A stretch of 64,000 nucleotides of DNA from Noviherbaspirillum malthae (lineage in GTDB: Bacteria; Pseudomonadota; Gammaproteobacteria; Burkholderiales; Burkholderiaceae_D). Under the pieces are notes generated by a model. That model had not been told where the DNA came from, ran no database searches, and saw nothing but the letters and a program-made list of their open reading frames with translations. The position numbers and the translations under genes are program-made. The stretch spans positions 124,001-188,000 of the forward strand of contig NZ_JACYXF010000009.1 in NCBI RefSeq assembly GCF_015352985.1, given 5' to 3'. Of this stretch, positions 7,484 to 17,781 are shown one piece after another. How positions within the stretch are numbered: position 1 is the stretch's first letter; each line of letters starts with the position of its first letter.

Positions 7484-9576
7484 TCAGCTAACAGGGATTT
7501 CAATAATTTCAGTGATGACAATTCATGCGCCCTGGCATCGGGTGCGGGCGCGCCGTAGCGCACAGTTTCATAGACTTCGAGGAAGCGCGCAAGCGCTGCC
7601 TTGGTTTGTTGCGGCAAAGGCGACTCCGGCGCGACAAGGCGTGTCGAATAGGCACGAGGCCCCTCGTGCGGCCGCCGCTCCAGGCCGTGCTGCGCCATGC
7701 GGCGGCAGAATGCGTCGTACAGGGCAGTCATCGGATCGCGCTTGCGCTGATGCAGCAGCAATGGCAGAACCACCACGGCCATGGCGGCGATGGCGCAGAT
7801 CATCATGACGGCGGTCATGGTCCGCCAGTCCACGTCCGGAAAGCCGAGGGACTCGAAGAAACGCCGCTGCTTGTCGGGCGTGTAATTCAATACCCACTGA
7901 TTCCATCCATTGTTGATGGCATCGAAGCGCTGGCGCAGCGACAGCCAGCTTTTCAGCAGCGGATTTTGCGAAGCATCCAGGCTGAACAGGCCGCCCAGCA
8001 CAGGCTGCGGCATGAAGTTGCGCAGGTTCTGCTGGACGCGCGCCGGCGCGACGGCTGCCGTGGGATCGATGCGTACCCAGCCGCGCTGCGCCAGCCAGAC
8101 TTCGGCCCACGCATGGGCATCGGATTGCCTGACTGTCATGAAGCCATCGACCGGATTGAGTTCGCCGCCCTGATAGCCGGTCACCACGCGCGCGGGAATG
8201 CCGAGCGCGCGCATCAGCACCACAAAAGCGCCGGAATAGTGTTCGCAGAAGCCGGCCTTGGTATCGAACAGGAATTCATCGACGGCATGCCTGCCCAGTG
8301 CAGGCGGCTCGAGCGTGTACCGATAGGGTTCCGCCCTGAATTTCTTGAGCACGGATTCGACGAGCTGCTCCGGGCTCGTGGCATTGCGGCTCAGCTCGGC
8401 CGCATACGCCAGCGTGCGCGGATTGAAGCCGGCGGGAAGGTCGATCCACTGCTGCAGGATGCCGGCGCTTGCATTCGACTGCAGGCGATAGCCGATATGC
8501 GATGCAAGGTCATAGCGGATGCGGTCGGTAATCGGCTGGGAGGCGAGCATCTGGGCGTCCGCAGTCAGCGCGGCGGTGTTGCCGGCAAGCTGGGGCAGGG
8601 CTTGCGGCATCTCGAGCGCGAAAAGCCAGCGGCGGCCATGCGGCTCGAGCGTGATCTGGTAGCGCAGCGGTTCGCCTTCCAGCACGGTCTGGAGGCGTCC
8701 GGCACGTGCGGCCCGCAGCGGCGTCCAGGTGCGGCCGTCGAATTGGCTGAGCACGACGCCGCGCCAGTACAGCTGTGGATTTGCAGGCGCCTGTCCTTCG
8801 AACTTCACGCGGAATGCCACATCGTCGGAGAGCGCGAGCCTGGAGATATTCCCCGGCGCCATGCTGTCGGACAAGCCGGTGCGGCCACTGCCCTGGGCGT
8901 CGCCGGGCATGCCCCAGAGCGGTCCCTGAATCCTCGGGAACAGCAGGAACAGCACGAGGGTCAGCGGTGCGGCCATCGCGAGAATGCTTGCGCCCAGGCG
9001 CAGCCGCTTGCCGAGCGAAGGAACAGCGCCGGTGTACTGGAAAGAGACCTGCGTGGTGAGAATGGCGACGACCGCCGCAACCGTCATCAATGCGGTGCCG
9101 ATCGACTGAGAATAGAAAAAACTCGACAGGATGAGAAAGTAGCTCAGGAACAGCACGATGAACAAATCGCGCTTGGCATGCATTTCGAGCAGCTTGAGCG
9201 TCAGCAGCAGAGACAGCATCGCGACCCCGGCATCGCGCCCGAAGAACGTTTTATGACTCCAGTAGACGCCGGCCATCGCTGCCACGGCCACCGGAAGCAG
9301 CAGCCAGCGCGGGGGCATGCGGTTGCCGCGGAAGGTGATCCAGCCGCGCCAGAACAGCAGGAGCAGGCAGCTTGGCATGATCCAGGCGGGAAGGTGGGCG
9401 GCATGCGGCAGCAGGACCAGCACGCAGGTGCCGATCAGCAGCAGGGTGTCGGCCTTTTCGCGAGACATCGGGCGCGTGCTGCGCTCGGTCCCTGCAGTTC
9501 CTCCGCTCCCTCCGGCGCTTCTGGCGCCTTTGGTGCGTGCGGTAAGGTTCTTGAAGGTATCTGCAAAAATTTTCAT
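7474..9576 (-). CDS. TgpA-like transmembrane transglutaminase (DUF3488 family)
   Basis: A 700-residue inner-membrane protein: a short N-terminal segment, about six membrane helices between residues 40 and 210 (DUF3488), a periplasmic transglutaminase domain at roughly 380-510, and a further helix near 590 (MICAIAAMAVVVLPLLL) before a cytoplasmic tail. The catalytic triad is readable as Cys in AGFCEHYS, His in SDAHAWAEVW and Asp in RIDPTAAV. The start is the ATG that overlaps the DUF58 stop (ATGA). The Pseudomonas homologue TgpA is essential. The substrate here is unknown. Confidence 0.9.
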   Translation of the reverse strand: MKIFADTFKNLTARTKGARSAGGSGGTAGTERSTRPMSREKADTLLLIGTCVLVLLPHAAHLPAWIMPSCLLLLFWRGWITFRGNRMPPRWLLLPVAVAAMAGVYWSHKTFFGRDAGVAMLSLLLTLKLLEMHAKRDLFIVLFLSYFLILSSFFYSQSIGTALMTVAAVVAILTTQVSFQYTGAVPSLGKRLRLGASILAMAAPLTLVLFLLFPRIQGPLWGMPGDAQGSGRTGLSDSMAPGNISRLALSDDVAFRVKFEGQAPANPQLYWRGVVLSQFDGRTWTPLRAARAGRLQTVLEGEPLRYQITLEPHGRRWLFALEMPQALPQLAGNTAALTADAQMLASQPITDRIRYDLASHIGYRLQSNASAGILQQWIDLPAGFNPRTLAYAAELSRNATSPEQLVESVLKKFRAEPYRYTLEPPALGRHAVDEFLFDTKAGFCEHYSGAFVVLMRALGIPARVVTGYQGGELNPVDGFMTVRQSDAHAWAEVWLAQRGWVRIDPTAAVAPARVQQNLRNFMPQPVLGGLFSLDASQNPLLKSWLSLRQRFDAINNGWNQWVLNYTPDKQRRFFESLGFPDVDWRTMTAVMMICAIAAMAVVVLPLLLHQRKRDPMTALYDAFCRRMAQHGLERRPHEGPRAYSTRLVAPESPLPQQTKAALARFLEVYETVRYGAPAPDARAHELSSLKLLKSLLAECR

Positions 9577-10586
9577 GCGGTTTTCTGATGCAGGGCCAGT
9601 GCGGTCAGGCACGCTTCGCGATGCGCCGGTCCGATCGCAACCGGAAAGCTGATGTCGCCGAGACGGAAGCCGTAGGCCACGCCGCGCGCTTCGGCTTCCA
9701 TCACCCAGCGCGTCATGCGCGACAGCTTGCGTTCCGTGTCCATGGACAAGGGCAGGGCATGAAAGTCGATCATGATCTCGGTGGCGGCGCCGCCTTCGAA
9801 ATGCTTGGTCACCAGGCTGCCGCCGTGTTCCAGATCAAGTCTGGCGATCTGGCGCCAGGCCAGGCGCTTGAGCGAATCGCCTGCCTGATAGCCGCGGATA
9901 CCCGCAAAGTCATCCTGGCCGTCGCTGCCCAGGCCGTCGCCCTTGTCGCTGCCGGAGGCCGGCAATTCAGGCGCGTCATCTTCCGGGCGCGGATAGACCA
10001 GTGCCCGCGCATCAGGATGCCAGTAGCTCCATGCGCGCAGCAGACCGAGCGGAAAGCGCGTCTGCAGGCGAACGCGCGGCGCCTGCATCCAGCCGCGCTC
10101 CAGGGCTGGCGTCGAGAGGACGACGCTGCGCGTGGAGTTGGCGCCGATATCGACGGCCTGCGCCAGGTCGGGACGGTCATCGGCGACGAAGTCGAGCCAG
10201 ATCGCATAGCGGTCATGCTTGCGGCGATTGATCAGGCTGAGTTCGAACTGCGCCTCTTCGCCGGCGAATACCGGCGCGGCACGGCCGGCGAGCAGGTGCA
10301 GGTGAGCCATGTTGCGGAAGGTGAGGTGCATGTCGATCAGCGCGCATCCGCCCAGCAGGAACGTGAAGCCGAAGCCCAGGCTGAGGTTGTAATTGATGGA
10401 GCCGATGAACAGGGTCACCAGCATGACGCAGAACAGCAGGCCGGGATGCGTCGGCACGATGAAAACCCTGCGCTGGTTCAGGAAGACTTCGCCTTTCTCC
10501 GCATGACGGCTGCGCAGCAGCAGCTTGCTCAGCTGCCCGCGTATCGCGTGTTCGAACCGGCTATACAGGGAAAGGCGCTTGTCCAC
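9573..10586 (-). CDS. DUF58 domain protein
   Basis: A 337-residue protein with two membrane helices at about residues 47-90 and a DUF58 (vWA-like) domain. Its hallmark FAGIRGYQAGDSLKRLAWRQIAR lies at about residues 228-250. DUF58 proteins are usually encoded beside a MoxR ATPase and a transglutaminase, exactly as here, and are thought to work in ATPase-driven assembly at the membrane. The start is GTG, four bases after the moxR stop. The stop is shared with the downstream start (ATGA). Confidence 0.9.
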   Translation of the reverse strand: MDKRLSLYSRFEHAIRGQLSKLLLRSRHAEKGEVFLNQRRVFIVPTHPGLLFCVMLVTLFIGSINYNLSLGFGFTFLLGGCALIDMHLTFRNMAHLHLLAGRAAPVFAGEEAQFELSLINRRKHDRYAIWLDFVADDRPDLAQAVDIGANSTRSVVLSTPALERGWMQAPRVRLQTRFPLGLLRAWSYWHPDARALVYPRPEDDAPELPASGSDKGDGLGSDGQDDFAGIRGYQAGDSLKRLAWRQIARLDLEHGGSLVTKHFEGGAATEIMIDFHALPLSMDTERKLSRMTRWVMEAEARGVAYGFRLGDISFPVAIGPAHREACLTALALHQKTA

Positions 10587-10590
10587 GCGT

Positions 10591-11511
10591 TCACACCGGC
10601 ACGGACTTCATCAGCTGCAGCACCAGGTCGCGGCTGCCCAGCGCTGAGCTGCCGGTCGACTTGAGCGGACGCAGCCGATGCGCGGCAACCGGCACCAGCA
10701 CCGCCTGCACGTCTTCCGGGATCACATGATTGCGTCCCTCCAGCGCCGCCCAGCCGCGCGCCGCCTGCAGCAGGGCGATGGAGGCGCGCGGGCTGAGGCC
10801 TTCGGCGAACATGCCGTTCTGCCGCGAGGCCTGCGCCAGTGCCTGCACATAATCGACCAGGGCGCCCGACACATGAATATCCCTGAGCGCCTTCTGTGCG
10901 GCCGCCAGTTCTTCCGGCTGCATCGCCGTCGGCAGATTCTTGAGCATGGCCCGGCGGTCCTCGCCCATCAGCAGCGCGCGTTCCGCGGCGGCATCGGGAT
11001 AGCCGAGCGACAGGCACATCAGGAAACGGTCGAGCTGCGACTCCGGCAACTGGAAGGTGCCGATCTGGTGGGTGGGATTCTGGGTGGCGATCACGAAGTA
11101 GGGGTGGGGCAGTTCGCGGGTGACGCCATCCGCCGTTACCTGTCTTTCCTCCATCGCTTCCAGCAGCGAAGACTGGGTCTTGGGCGTGGCGCGGTTGATT
11201 TCATCGGCCAGCAGCACCTGGGTGAATACCGGGCCGGGATGAAACACGAAGCCGTTCTTTTCGCGGTTGAAGATGGAAATGCCGACGACATCGGCCGGCA
11301 GCAGATCGCTGGTGAACTGCAGGCGGTTGAACTTGAGGCCGAGCGAAATCGCCAGCGCATGCGACAGGGTGGTCTTGCCGACCCCGGGCACGTCTTCGAT
11401 CAGCAGATGACCGCCAGCCAGCAGGCAAACCAGCGCCTGGCGTATCTGATGGTCCTTGCCCACTACCACTTCACCTACCTGCCGGGCCACGGCATGAATT
11501 TTTGCGAACAT
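10591..11511 (-). CDS. MoxR-family AAA+ ATPase
   Basis: A 306-residue AAA+ protein of the MoxR type. Walker A is EDVPGVGKTT (residues 39-48) and Walker B is VLLADEINRATPK. The sensor segment ATQNPTHQIGTFQLPESQLDRF and the C-terminal lid SPRASIALLQAARGWA follow. The start is the ATG of MFAKIHAVAR. MoxR proteins act as chaperone-like ATPases on vWA/DUF58 partners. This is the first gene of the four-gene operon moxR-DUF58-tgpA-mltB. Confidence 0.93.
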   Translation of the reverse strand: MFAKIHAVARQVGEVVVGKDHQIRQALVCLLAGGHLLIEDVPGVGKTTLSHALAISLGLKFNRLQFTSDLLPADVVGISIFNREKNGFVFHPGPVFTQVLLADEINRATPKTQSSLLEAMEERQVTADGVTRELPHPYFVIATQNPTHQIGTFQLPESQLDRFLMCLSLGYPDAAAERALLMGEDRRAMLKNLPTAMQPEELAAAQKALRDIHVSGALVDYVQALAQASRQNGMFAEGLSPRASIALLQAARGWAALEGRNHVIPEDVQAVLVPVAAHRLRPLKSTGSSALGSRDLVLQLMKSVPV

Positions 11512-11758
11512 GAATGTCGAATGAGTCAATAACAGGGGAATGCCGGCGCTCGCGCATATCGTTTTTGACAAGGCTTCCGCCGGCATTCACCCTTGGAATC
11601 TTTGTCAAGAAAATGACTGTAGCGCACTGTTTTCTTCGCTACACTAGCAGAAGTAGCTGGACCTTACCTACTATGTTGACGAGGAGCAATGCACGCGTGA
11701 TGTTCGACGCGATTCCGGATGTCATTCCCGAACCGCTTCCGTCTGCGGGCAGATAACA

Positions 11759-12700
11759 ATGACGACCGCCATCTTTTCCCATCCCGAGTGCAAGCGCCAT
11801 GAAATGGGGCACTGGCATCCCGAATCGCCGGCTCGCCTGCAGGCGATCGAGGATCAGCTGATTGCCAGCCGCATCGACGGCCTGCTGGAATACCGCGAGG
11901 CGCCCGAGGCCGATCTGGCCGACATCCGCCGCGTGCACAGCCAGACAGCCGTGGAGCGCATCCGCAACAACGTGCAGTCGCTGCTGATCGCAGGCGGCGA
12001 TTACTATCCGCTGGATGCCGACACCCTGCTGAACCGGCATAGCTGGGATGCGGCCCTGCGCGCGGCAGGCGCGGCCGTTGCGGCGACGGATGCGGTCATC
12101 GACGGCGAGGTGGAAAATGCCTTCTGCGCAATCCGCCCGCCAGGACATCATGCGCGGCCGACGGAAGCGATGGGGTTTTGCCTGTTCGGCAACGTGGCGA
12201 TCGCCGCCAAGCATGCGCTGGAAGTGCGCGGGCTGGAACGGGTAGCCATCGTCGATTTCGACGTGCATCACGGCAACGGCACCGAGGAAGCCTTTCTCAA
12301 CGATCCGCGGGTGCTGATGGTCAGCTTCTTCCAGCATCCCTTCTATCCGTACAGCGCGGTGCTGGAAGACGTGCCCAACATGCTGAACCTGCCGGTGCCG
12401 GCCTACACCAAGGGCAATGACATACGCCAGCTGGTGGATGAAAAGTGGCTGCCGGCGCTGCATGCGCACCGCCCCGAGATGGTGTTCATCTCGGCCGGCT
12501 TCGATGCGCACCGCGAGGATGACCTCGGGCAGATGGGGCTGGTCGAAGCAGACTATGCTTGGATGACCCAGCGCATCATGGAAGTCGCGCAGGAGCATGC
12601 GCAGGGGCGCATCGTCAGCTGCCTCGAGGGCGGATACAACCTGTCGGCGCTCGGTCGCAGCGTCGTGGCCCATGTGAAGGCGCTGGCGTCGATCGATTGA
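11759..12700 (+). CDS. Histone deacetylase-fold (AcuC/HdaH-like) hydrolase
   Basis: A 313-residue arginase/deacetylase-superfamily enzyme. Zinc ligands are visible in DFDVHHGNGT (Asp, His) and SAGFDAHREDD (Asp). The catalytic His pair is IRPPGHHA and the C-terminal glycine loop LEGGYNLSALG is intact. It begins HPECKRHEMGHWHPESPAR, typical of bacterial class II deacetylases. Substrates in this family include acetyl-lysine, acetylpolyamines and acetoin-related compounds, and the sequence does not decide among them. It stands alone on the plus strand, about 250 bases from the divergent moxR operon. Confidence 0.9.
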   Translation: MTTAIFSHPECKRHEMGHWHPESPARLQAIEDQLIASRIDGLLEYREAPEADLADIRRVHSQTAVERIRNNVQSLLIAGGDYYPLDADTLLNRHSWDAALRAAGAAVAATDAVIDGEVENAFCAIRPPGHHARPTEAMGFCLFGNVAIAAKHALEVRGLERVAIVDFDVHHGNGTEEAFLNDPRVLMVSFFQHPFYPYSAVLEDVPNMLNLPVPAYTKGNDIRQLVDEKWLPALHAHRPEMVFISAGFDAHREDDLGQMGLVEADYAWMTQRIMEVAQEHAQGRIVSCLEGGYNLSALGRSVVAHVKALASID

Positions 12701-12777
12701 CGCATCATTCAAGGGGAGCAGGGGGCGTGGCCGTGCAGCGGGTAAAATAGCGGCTTCCCCTCAGATTCGATTCCCGC

Positions 12778-13695
12778 ATGTCCATACAATGGTTCCCCGG
12801 TCACATGAACGCCGCCCGCAAGAAGGCGGCGGAATCCATGGAAAAGACCGACCTCGTCATCGAAGTGCTGGATGCGCGCCTGCCGCAGGCCAGCTCCAAC
12901 CCGATGATCGAGGAACTCCGCAAGCAGCGGCAGCGCCCCTGCCTCAAGCTGCTCAACAAAAGCGACCTCGCAGATCCGTCCGCGACCAAGGCCTGGATCG
13001 ACTATTACAGCGCACAGAAAGACGTGCATGCGGTAGCGCTCAGCTGCAAGAAGCCGGCCGACGTCGCCAAGGTTCCCGGGCTCGCGCTCAAGATCGCGCC
13101 GCACCGCGGCACCGCCCTCAAGCCGCTGCGCATGATGATCATGGGTATTCCCAACGTCGGCAAGTCGACGCTCATGAATGCGCTGCTGAAGAAGCGCGTT
13201 GCCGCCGTGGGCGATGAGCCGGCGGTGACCAAGGCGCAGCAGAGGCTCTATCTCGGCAACAACATGGTGCTGATCGATACGCCCGGCATGCTTTGGCCGA
13301 AGATCATGCATCCTACCGACGGCCTCATGCTGGCCGCCAGCCATGCGGTCGGCACCAATGCCGTCATTGAAGAGGAAGTGGCAACCTTTCTTGCCGACCA
13401 GCTGCTCATCCATTATCCGAAGCTGCTCTCGGCCCGCTACGGGTTTGCGACCGAGGGCATCGACGGCGTCAGTGTCATCGAAGGCGTTGCCAAGCGCCGG
13501 GCATACCGGCTCAAGGGCGGCGATCTCGATTTTGAAAAGGCGGCGCATACCCTGCTGCTGGACTACCGCAGCGGCGCGCTGGGACGCATCAGCCTGGAGA
13601 CGCCGCAAAGCCGCGAGCATCTGCTGGCTACCTACAATCCGCCGCCTTCGCTGGGTGAGCGGGCGGCGCCGGATGTGGAGGATGACGATGAGTGA
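12778..13695 (+). CDS. rbgA: Ribosome biogenesis GTPase RbgA/YlqF
   Basis: A 305-residue circularly permuted GTPase acting in late 50S subunit assembly. G motifs appear in the permuted order: G4 NKSD (about 59-62), G1 GIPNVGKST (about 123-131), G3 DTPG (about 165). The start SIQWFPGHMNAARKKA is the family signature. A TAAAAT -10-like element lies about 25 bases before the ATG. The acidic tail overlaps the start of the enoyl-CoA hydratase by eight bases. Confidence 0.93.
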   Translation: MSIQWFPGHMNAARKKAAESMEKTDLVIEVLDARLPQASSNPMIEELRKQRQRPCLKLLNKSDLADPSATKAWIDYYSAQKDVHAVALSCKKPADVAKVPGLALKIAPHRGTALKPLRMMIMGIPNVGKSTLMNALLKKRVAAVGDEPAVTKAQQRLYLGNNMVLIDTPGMLWPKIMHPTDGLMLAASHAVGTNAVIEEEVATFLADQLLIHYPKLLSARYGFATEGIDGVSVIEGVAKRRAYRLKGGDLDFEKAAHTLLLDYRSGALGRISLETPQSREHLLATYNPPPSLGERAAPDVEDDDE

Positions 13696-14488
13696 TGTCC
13701 TGACCGAGGCACCCTATGTGCTGCGTGATTTCAATGGCGGCGTACTGACCCTGACGCTCAACCGCGCCGGGAAATTCAACCCCTTGTCGGAAGAGATGCT
13801 GACGGAATTGCAGACGGCGCTGGACCAGGCGAAAGCAGATGCAAATGTCCGCATCATTGTGCTGGCGGCGGCGGGCAGGGCGTTCTGCGCCGGCCATGAC
13901 CTCAAGCAGATGCGGGCGTCGCCGTCGGAAGACTATTACCGCAAGCTGTTCAACCAGTGCTCGAAGCTGATGCTGACCATTCAGCAGTTGCCGCAGCCGG
14001 TGATTGCGCGCGTGCAGGGCATTGCCACTGCGGCCGGCTGCCAGCTGGTATCGATGTGCGACCTGGCGGTGGCGTCGACTGAGGCCATGTTCGCGGTATC
14101 GGGCGTGAACTACGGGCTGTTCTGCTCGACGCCGGCGGTCGGCTTGAGCCGCAACATTCCCCGCAAGCAGGCCATGGAAATGCTGCTGACCGGCGACTTC
14201 ATCGATGCCGAAACGGCGCTTGAACGCGGCCTGGTGAATCGGGTCGCCGCCCCCGAGGCACTGGATGCGGAAATCGCAAAGCTGACGGCAAGTATCCTTG
14301 CCAAACCCGCCACGGCAGTGGCCATGGGCAAGCAGCTTTTCTACAAGCAACTGGAAATGGGTATCGGCGCAGCCTACCAGCTTGCCGGGCAGACAATGGC
14401 CTGCAACATGATGGATGATTCCGCGCTCGAAGGCGTGCAGGCTTTCATCGAGAAGCGTGCTCCCGCCTGGAAGGCGCAACAACAGTAA
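13688..14488 (+). CDS. Enoyl-CoA hydratase/isomerase family protein
   Basis: A 266-residue crotonase-fold protein. The oxyanion-hole segments are AGRAFCAGHDLKQM and IATAAGCQLVSMCDLAVAS. The second catalytic glutamate of classical hydratases is replaced in the FCSTPAVGLSR region, which resembles ECHDC3-type proteins. A non-canonical substrate is therefore possible. I use ATG 13688 because the GGAG at 13677-13680 is seven bases upstream of it but only one base from ATG 13682. It overlaps rbgA and ends before a bidirectional terminator. Confidence 0.85.
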   Translation: MSDVLTEAPYVLRDFNGGVLTLTLNRAGKFNPLSEEMLTELQTALDQAKADANVRIIVLAAAGRAFCAGHDLKQMRASPSEDYYRKLFNQCSKLMLTIQQLPQPVIARVQGIATAAGCQLVSMCDLAVASTEAMFAVSGVNYGLFCSTPAVGLSRNIPRKQAMEMLLTGDFIDAETALERGLVNRVAAPEALDAEIAKLTASILAKPATAVAMGKQLFYKQLEMGIGAAYQLAGQTMACNMMDDSALEGVQAFIEKRAPAWKAQQQ

Positions 14489-14551
14489 TACGAAACTCGC
14501 AGAGGCCCAGTCCGATGGAATCAAGCCGCCGAGCCGCGTGAACGTTAAATG

Positions 14552-14588
14552 AAAAAGCCCGCAGGACCTGAATCCCGCGGGCTTTTTT
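14552..14588. terminator. Bidirectional terminator between enoyl-CoA hydratase and groEL
   Basis: AAAAAGCCCGC / GCGGGCTTTTTT stem with T runs on both strands, between convergent genes. Confidence 0.9.
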
Positions 14589-14621
14589 GCAGCGAAGCGA
14601 TGGAGCGCTTCGGAGCGGCAA

Positions 14622-16289
<1,668 letters not shown>

Positions 16290-16329
16290 TTAATTTATTC
16301 GTTTGTAGGTACGTTGGAAGACTCGGCAA

Positions 16330-16620
16330 TTACTTCTGCACGACTGCCATGATGTCTTCTTCGCGCATGACCAGCAGTTCCTCGCCTTCGACCTTGACGG
16401 TCTGGCCGGAGTACTTGCCGAACAGCACGATGTCGCCGACTTTCACTTCCAGCGCGCGAACTTTGCCATCTTCGAGGATCTTGCCGTTGCCGACTGCGAG
16501 GATCTTGCCCTGATCCGGCTTCTCGGCGGCTGCATCCGGGAGAACGATGCCGGACGCAGTTTTTGTTTCCTGGTCGAGGCGCTTGACGATGACGCGATCG
16601 TGCAATGGACGAAGGTTCAT
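16330..16620 (-). CDS. groES: Co-chaperonin GroES (HSP10)
   Basis: A 96-residue GroES, the heptameric lid of GroEL. The [18 protein letters not shown] start, mobile loop [17 protein letters not shown] and terminal [11 protein letters not shown] are all typical. It is the first gene of the groESL operon, with AAGGAG a few bases before the ATG and a 113-base leader to the CIRCE element. Confidence 0.98.
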   Translation of the reverse strand: MNLRPLHDRVIVKRLDQETKTASGIVLPDAAAEKPDQGKILAVGNGKILEDGKVRALEVKVGDIVLFGKYSGQTVKVEGEELLVMREEDIMAVVQK

Positions 16621-16733
16621 ACAAACTCCTTAAAAATCAATAAGTTATAGTTTTTTGCGGCAAGGCTTGCTGCAAATCGTATTTGACCGTGCAGCGCCGC
16701 TACATGGAAAAATGAGTGGGCCAGAGGAAGTTG

Positions 16734-16760
16734 TTAGCACTCTCCCCTAACGAGTGCTAA
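16734..16760. promoter_or_regulatory. CIRCE element (HrcA operator)
   Basis: TTAGCACTC-N9-GAGTGCTAA, a perfect match to the CIRCE consensus bound by the HrcA repressor. It lies directly downstream of the heat-shock promoter for groESL. Confidence 0.97.
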
Positions 16761-16761
16761 G

Positions 16762-16789
16762 TATATGGGCGTGATTTTGATTTTTCAAG
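16762..16789 (-). promoter_or_regulatory. Sigma-32 (RpoH)-type promoter of groESL
   Basis: Read on the minus strand: -35 CTTGAAAA (16789-16782), a spacer of about 13 bases counted from CTTGAAA, and -10 CCCATATA (16769-16762). This matches the RpoH pattern CTTGAAA...CCCCATNT. The predicted start site would fall inside or at the edge of CIRCE, so HrcA binding would block initiation. Confidence 0.8.
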
Positions 16790-16918
16790 AGTGCTTATTT
16801 GCTTATTGCATCGTGCTCCTGAAGCTTCAGCCGAGCTGGGTTGGGCAGAAAGCGTTGCGCTCGCCCGGCGTTTTCCATGTTCTGCCGCGATCGCAGAAAT
16901 AGCGGTGTGAGCGAGCCG

Positions 16919-16945
16919 GTGACAATTGTGACAAGAGTGACAAGA
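16919..16945. repeat. 9-nt tandem repeat, three units
   Basis: gtgacaatt, gtgacaaga, gtgacaaga in direct succession in non-coding DNA. One of several period-9 arrays in the window. Confidence 0.7.
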
Positions 16946-17192
16946 GGACGCCGCCTGCCGGAGCGGTTGGGCAGCCATTCTAGCGGCCTCGCGGATAGCC
17001 GCCGGCAAGATCCGGCTTCATTTGATGTATATCTATGTTCATGCAAGCGAGCCGGATGGCCAGCTCCTCGGCGGATCAACAGGCCGTTCGGGGGCAGGCG
17101 GCGGCCGTACCGGAATGCAAGAATCCCCTGGCTGCGGGATGCAGGCAGGGGATCAAGTGAAGGATGCGGAGCTTGCAGCGTGGTGATGCGGA

Positions 17193-17612
17193 TCAGGCCA
17201 GACCGACCTTGACGTCGACGTTGCCGCGGGTTGCGTTCGAATACGGGCAGACTTCGTGAGCCTTGTCGATCAGGGCCTGAGCGGCCGATTGCTCCATGCC
17301 GGGGAGGGAAACCCGCAGGGCGACATCGAGGCCGAAGCCGCCGCGGTCGTTCGGGCCGATGCCTACATCGGCGGTGACGGAGGCGTCCGCCGGCAGAGTT
17401 GTCTTGGTTGCCATGGAAACGAACTTGAGCGCCGACAGGAAGCAGGCGGAATAGCCTGCAGCAAACAGCTGTTCGGGATTGGTGCCGTCACCGCCGGCGC
17501 CGCCGAGTTCCTTGGGCGTGCTGAGCTTGGCTTCGAATTTCTTGTCGTTGGTAACGGCGCGACCATCGCGGCCGCCTGTGGCTGTAGCTTGTGCGGTGTA
17601 CAGGACTTGCAT
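17193..17612 (-). CDS. ohr: Organic hydroperoxide resistance protein Ohr
   Basis: A 139-residue OsmC/Ohr-fold thiol peroxidase that reduces organic and fatty-acid hydroperoxides, usually with lipoyl partners. The two catalytic cysteines are Cys57 in AAGYSACFLSAL and Cys122 in HEVCPYSNATRGN. The latter is the Ohr-type rather than OsmC-type signature. It lies downstream of ohrR on the same strand, with a perfect inverted repeat about 98 bases upstream of its start. Regulation by OhrR and induction by organic peroxides are therefore expected. Confidence 0.95.
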   Translation of the reverse strand: MQVLYTAQATATGGRDGRAVTNDKKFEAKLSTPKELGGAGGDGTNPEQLFAAGYSACFLSALKFVSMATKTTLPADASVTADVGIGPNDRGGFGLDVALRVSLPGMEQSAAQALIDKAHEVCPYSNATRGNVDVKVGLA

Positions 17613-17709
17613 GAAGTTCTCCTCGATAAGAAATGGAATGCAACAAATAAGACAGAAACCCGGGCTTCTCGATACGTCAGTTCCGTGTCAGTGCGACAAA
17701 TATAGCACT

Positions 17710-17735
17710 CAATTAAATTGTGTGCAATTTAATTG
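17710..17735. promoter_or_regulatory. Putative OhrR operator upstream of ohr
   Basis: Perfect 11-bp arms CAATTAAATTG / CAATTTAATTG around a 4-base centre TGTG, in the 169-base gap between ohrR and ohr. AT-rich inverted repeats of this kind are the sites of MarR/OhrR dimers. Confidence 0.85.
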
Positions 17736-17781
17736 GGCAGCGTCCGCGGATTGCAGGTTCGCCGCGGCGGACTGATCCATT

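Larger units (their letters stand above)
16621..17192. other. groES upstream region
   Basis: About 570 bases. The part nearest groES holds the leader, CIRCE and a sigma-32-like promoter. The rest (16790-17192) has only a short 9-nt tandem repeat at 16919-16945. I see no credible gene there; the small open frames have no recognisable domain or ribosome site. Confidence 0.6.

Noticed and set aside
7525..9588. Long open frame antisense to the transglutaminase gene
   Set aside because: Shadow of a motif-rich gene; no ribosome site or family similarity.
16790..17192. Small open frames on both strands upstream of groES
   Set aside because: No ribosome sites, biased composition, no domain. The region is better read as non-coding.
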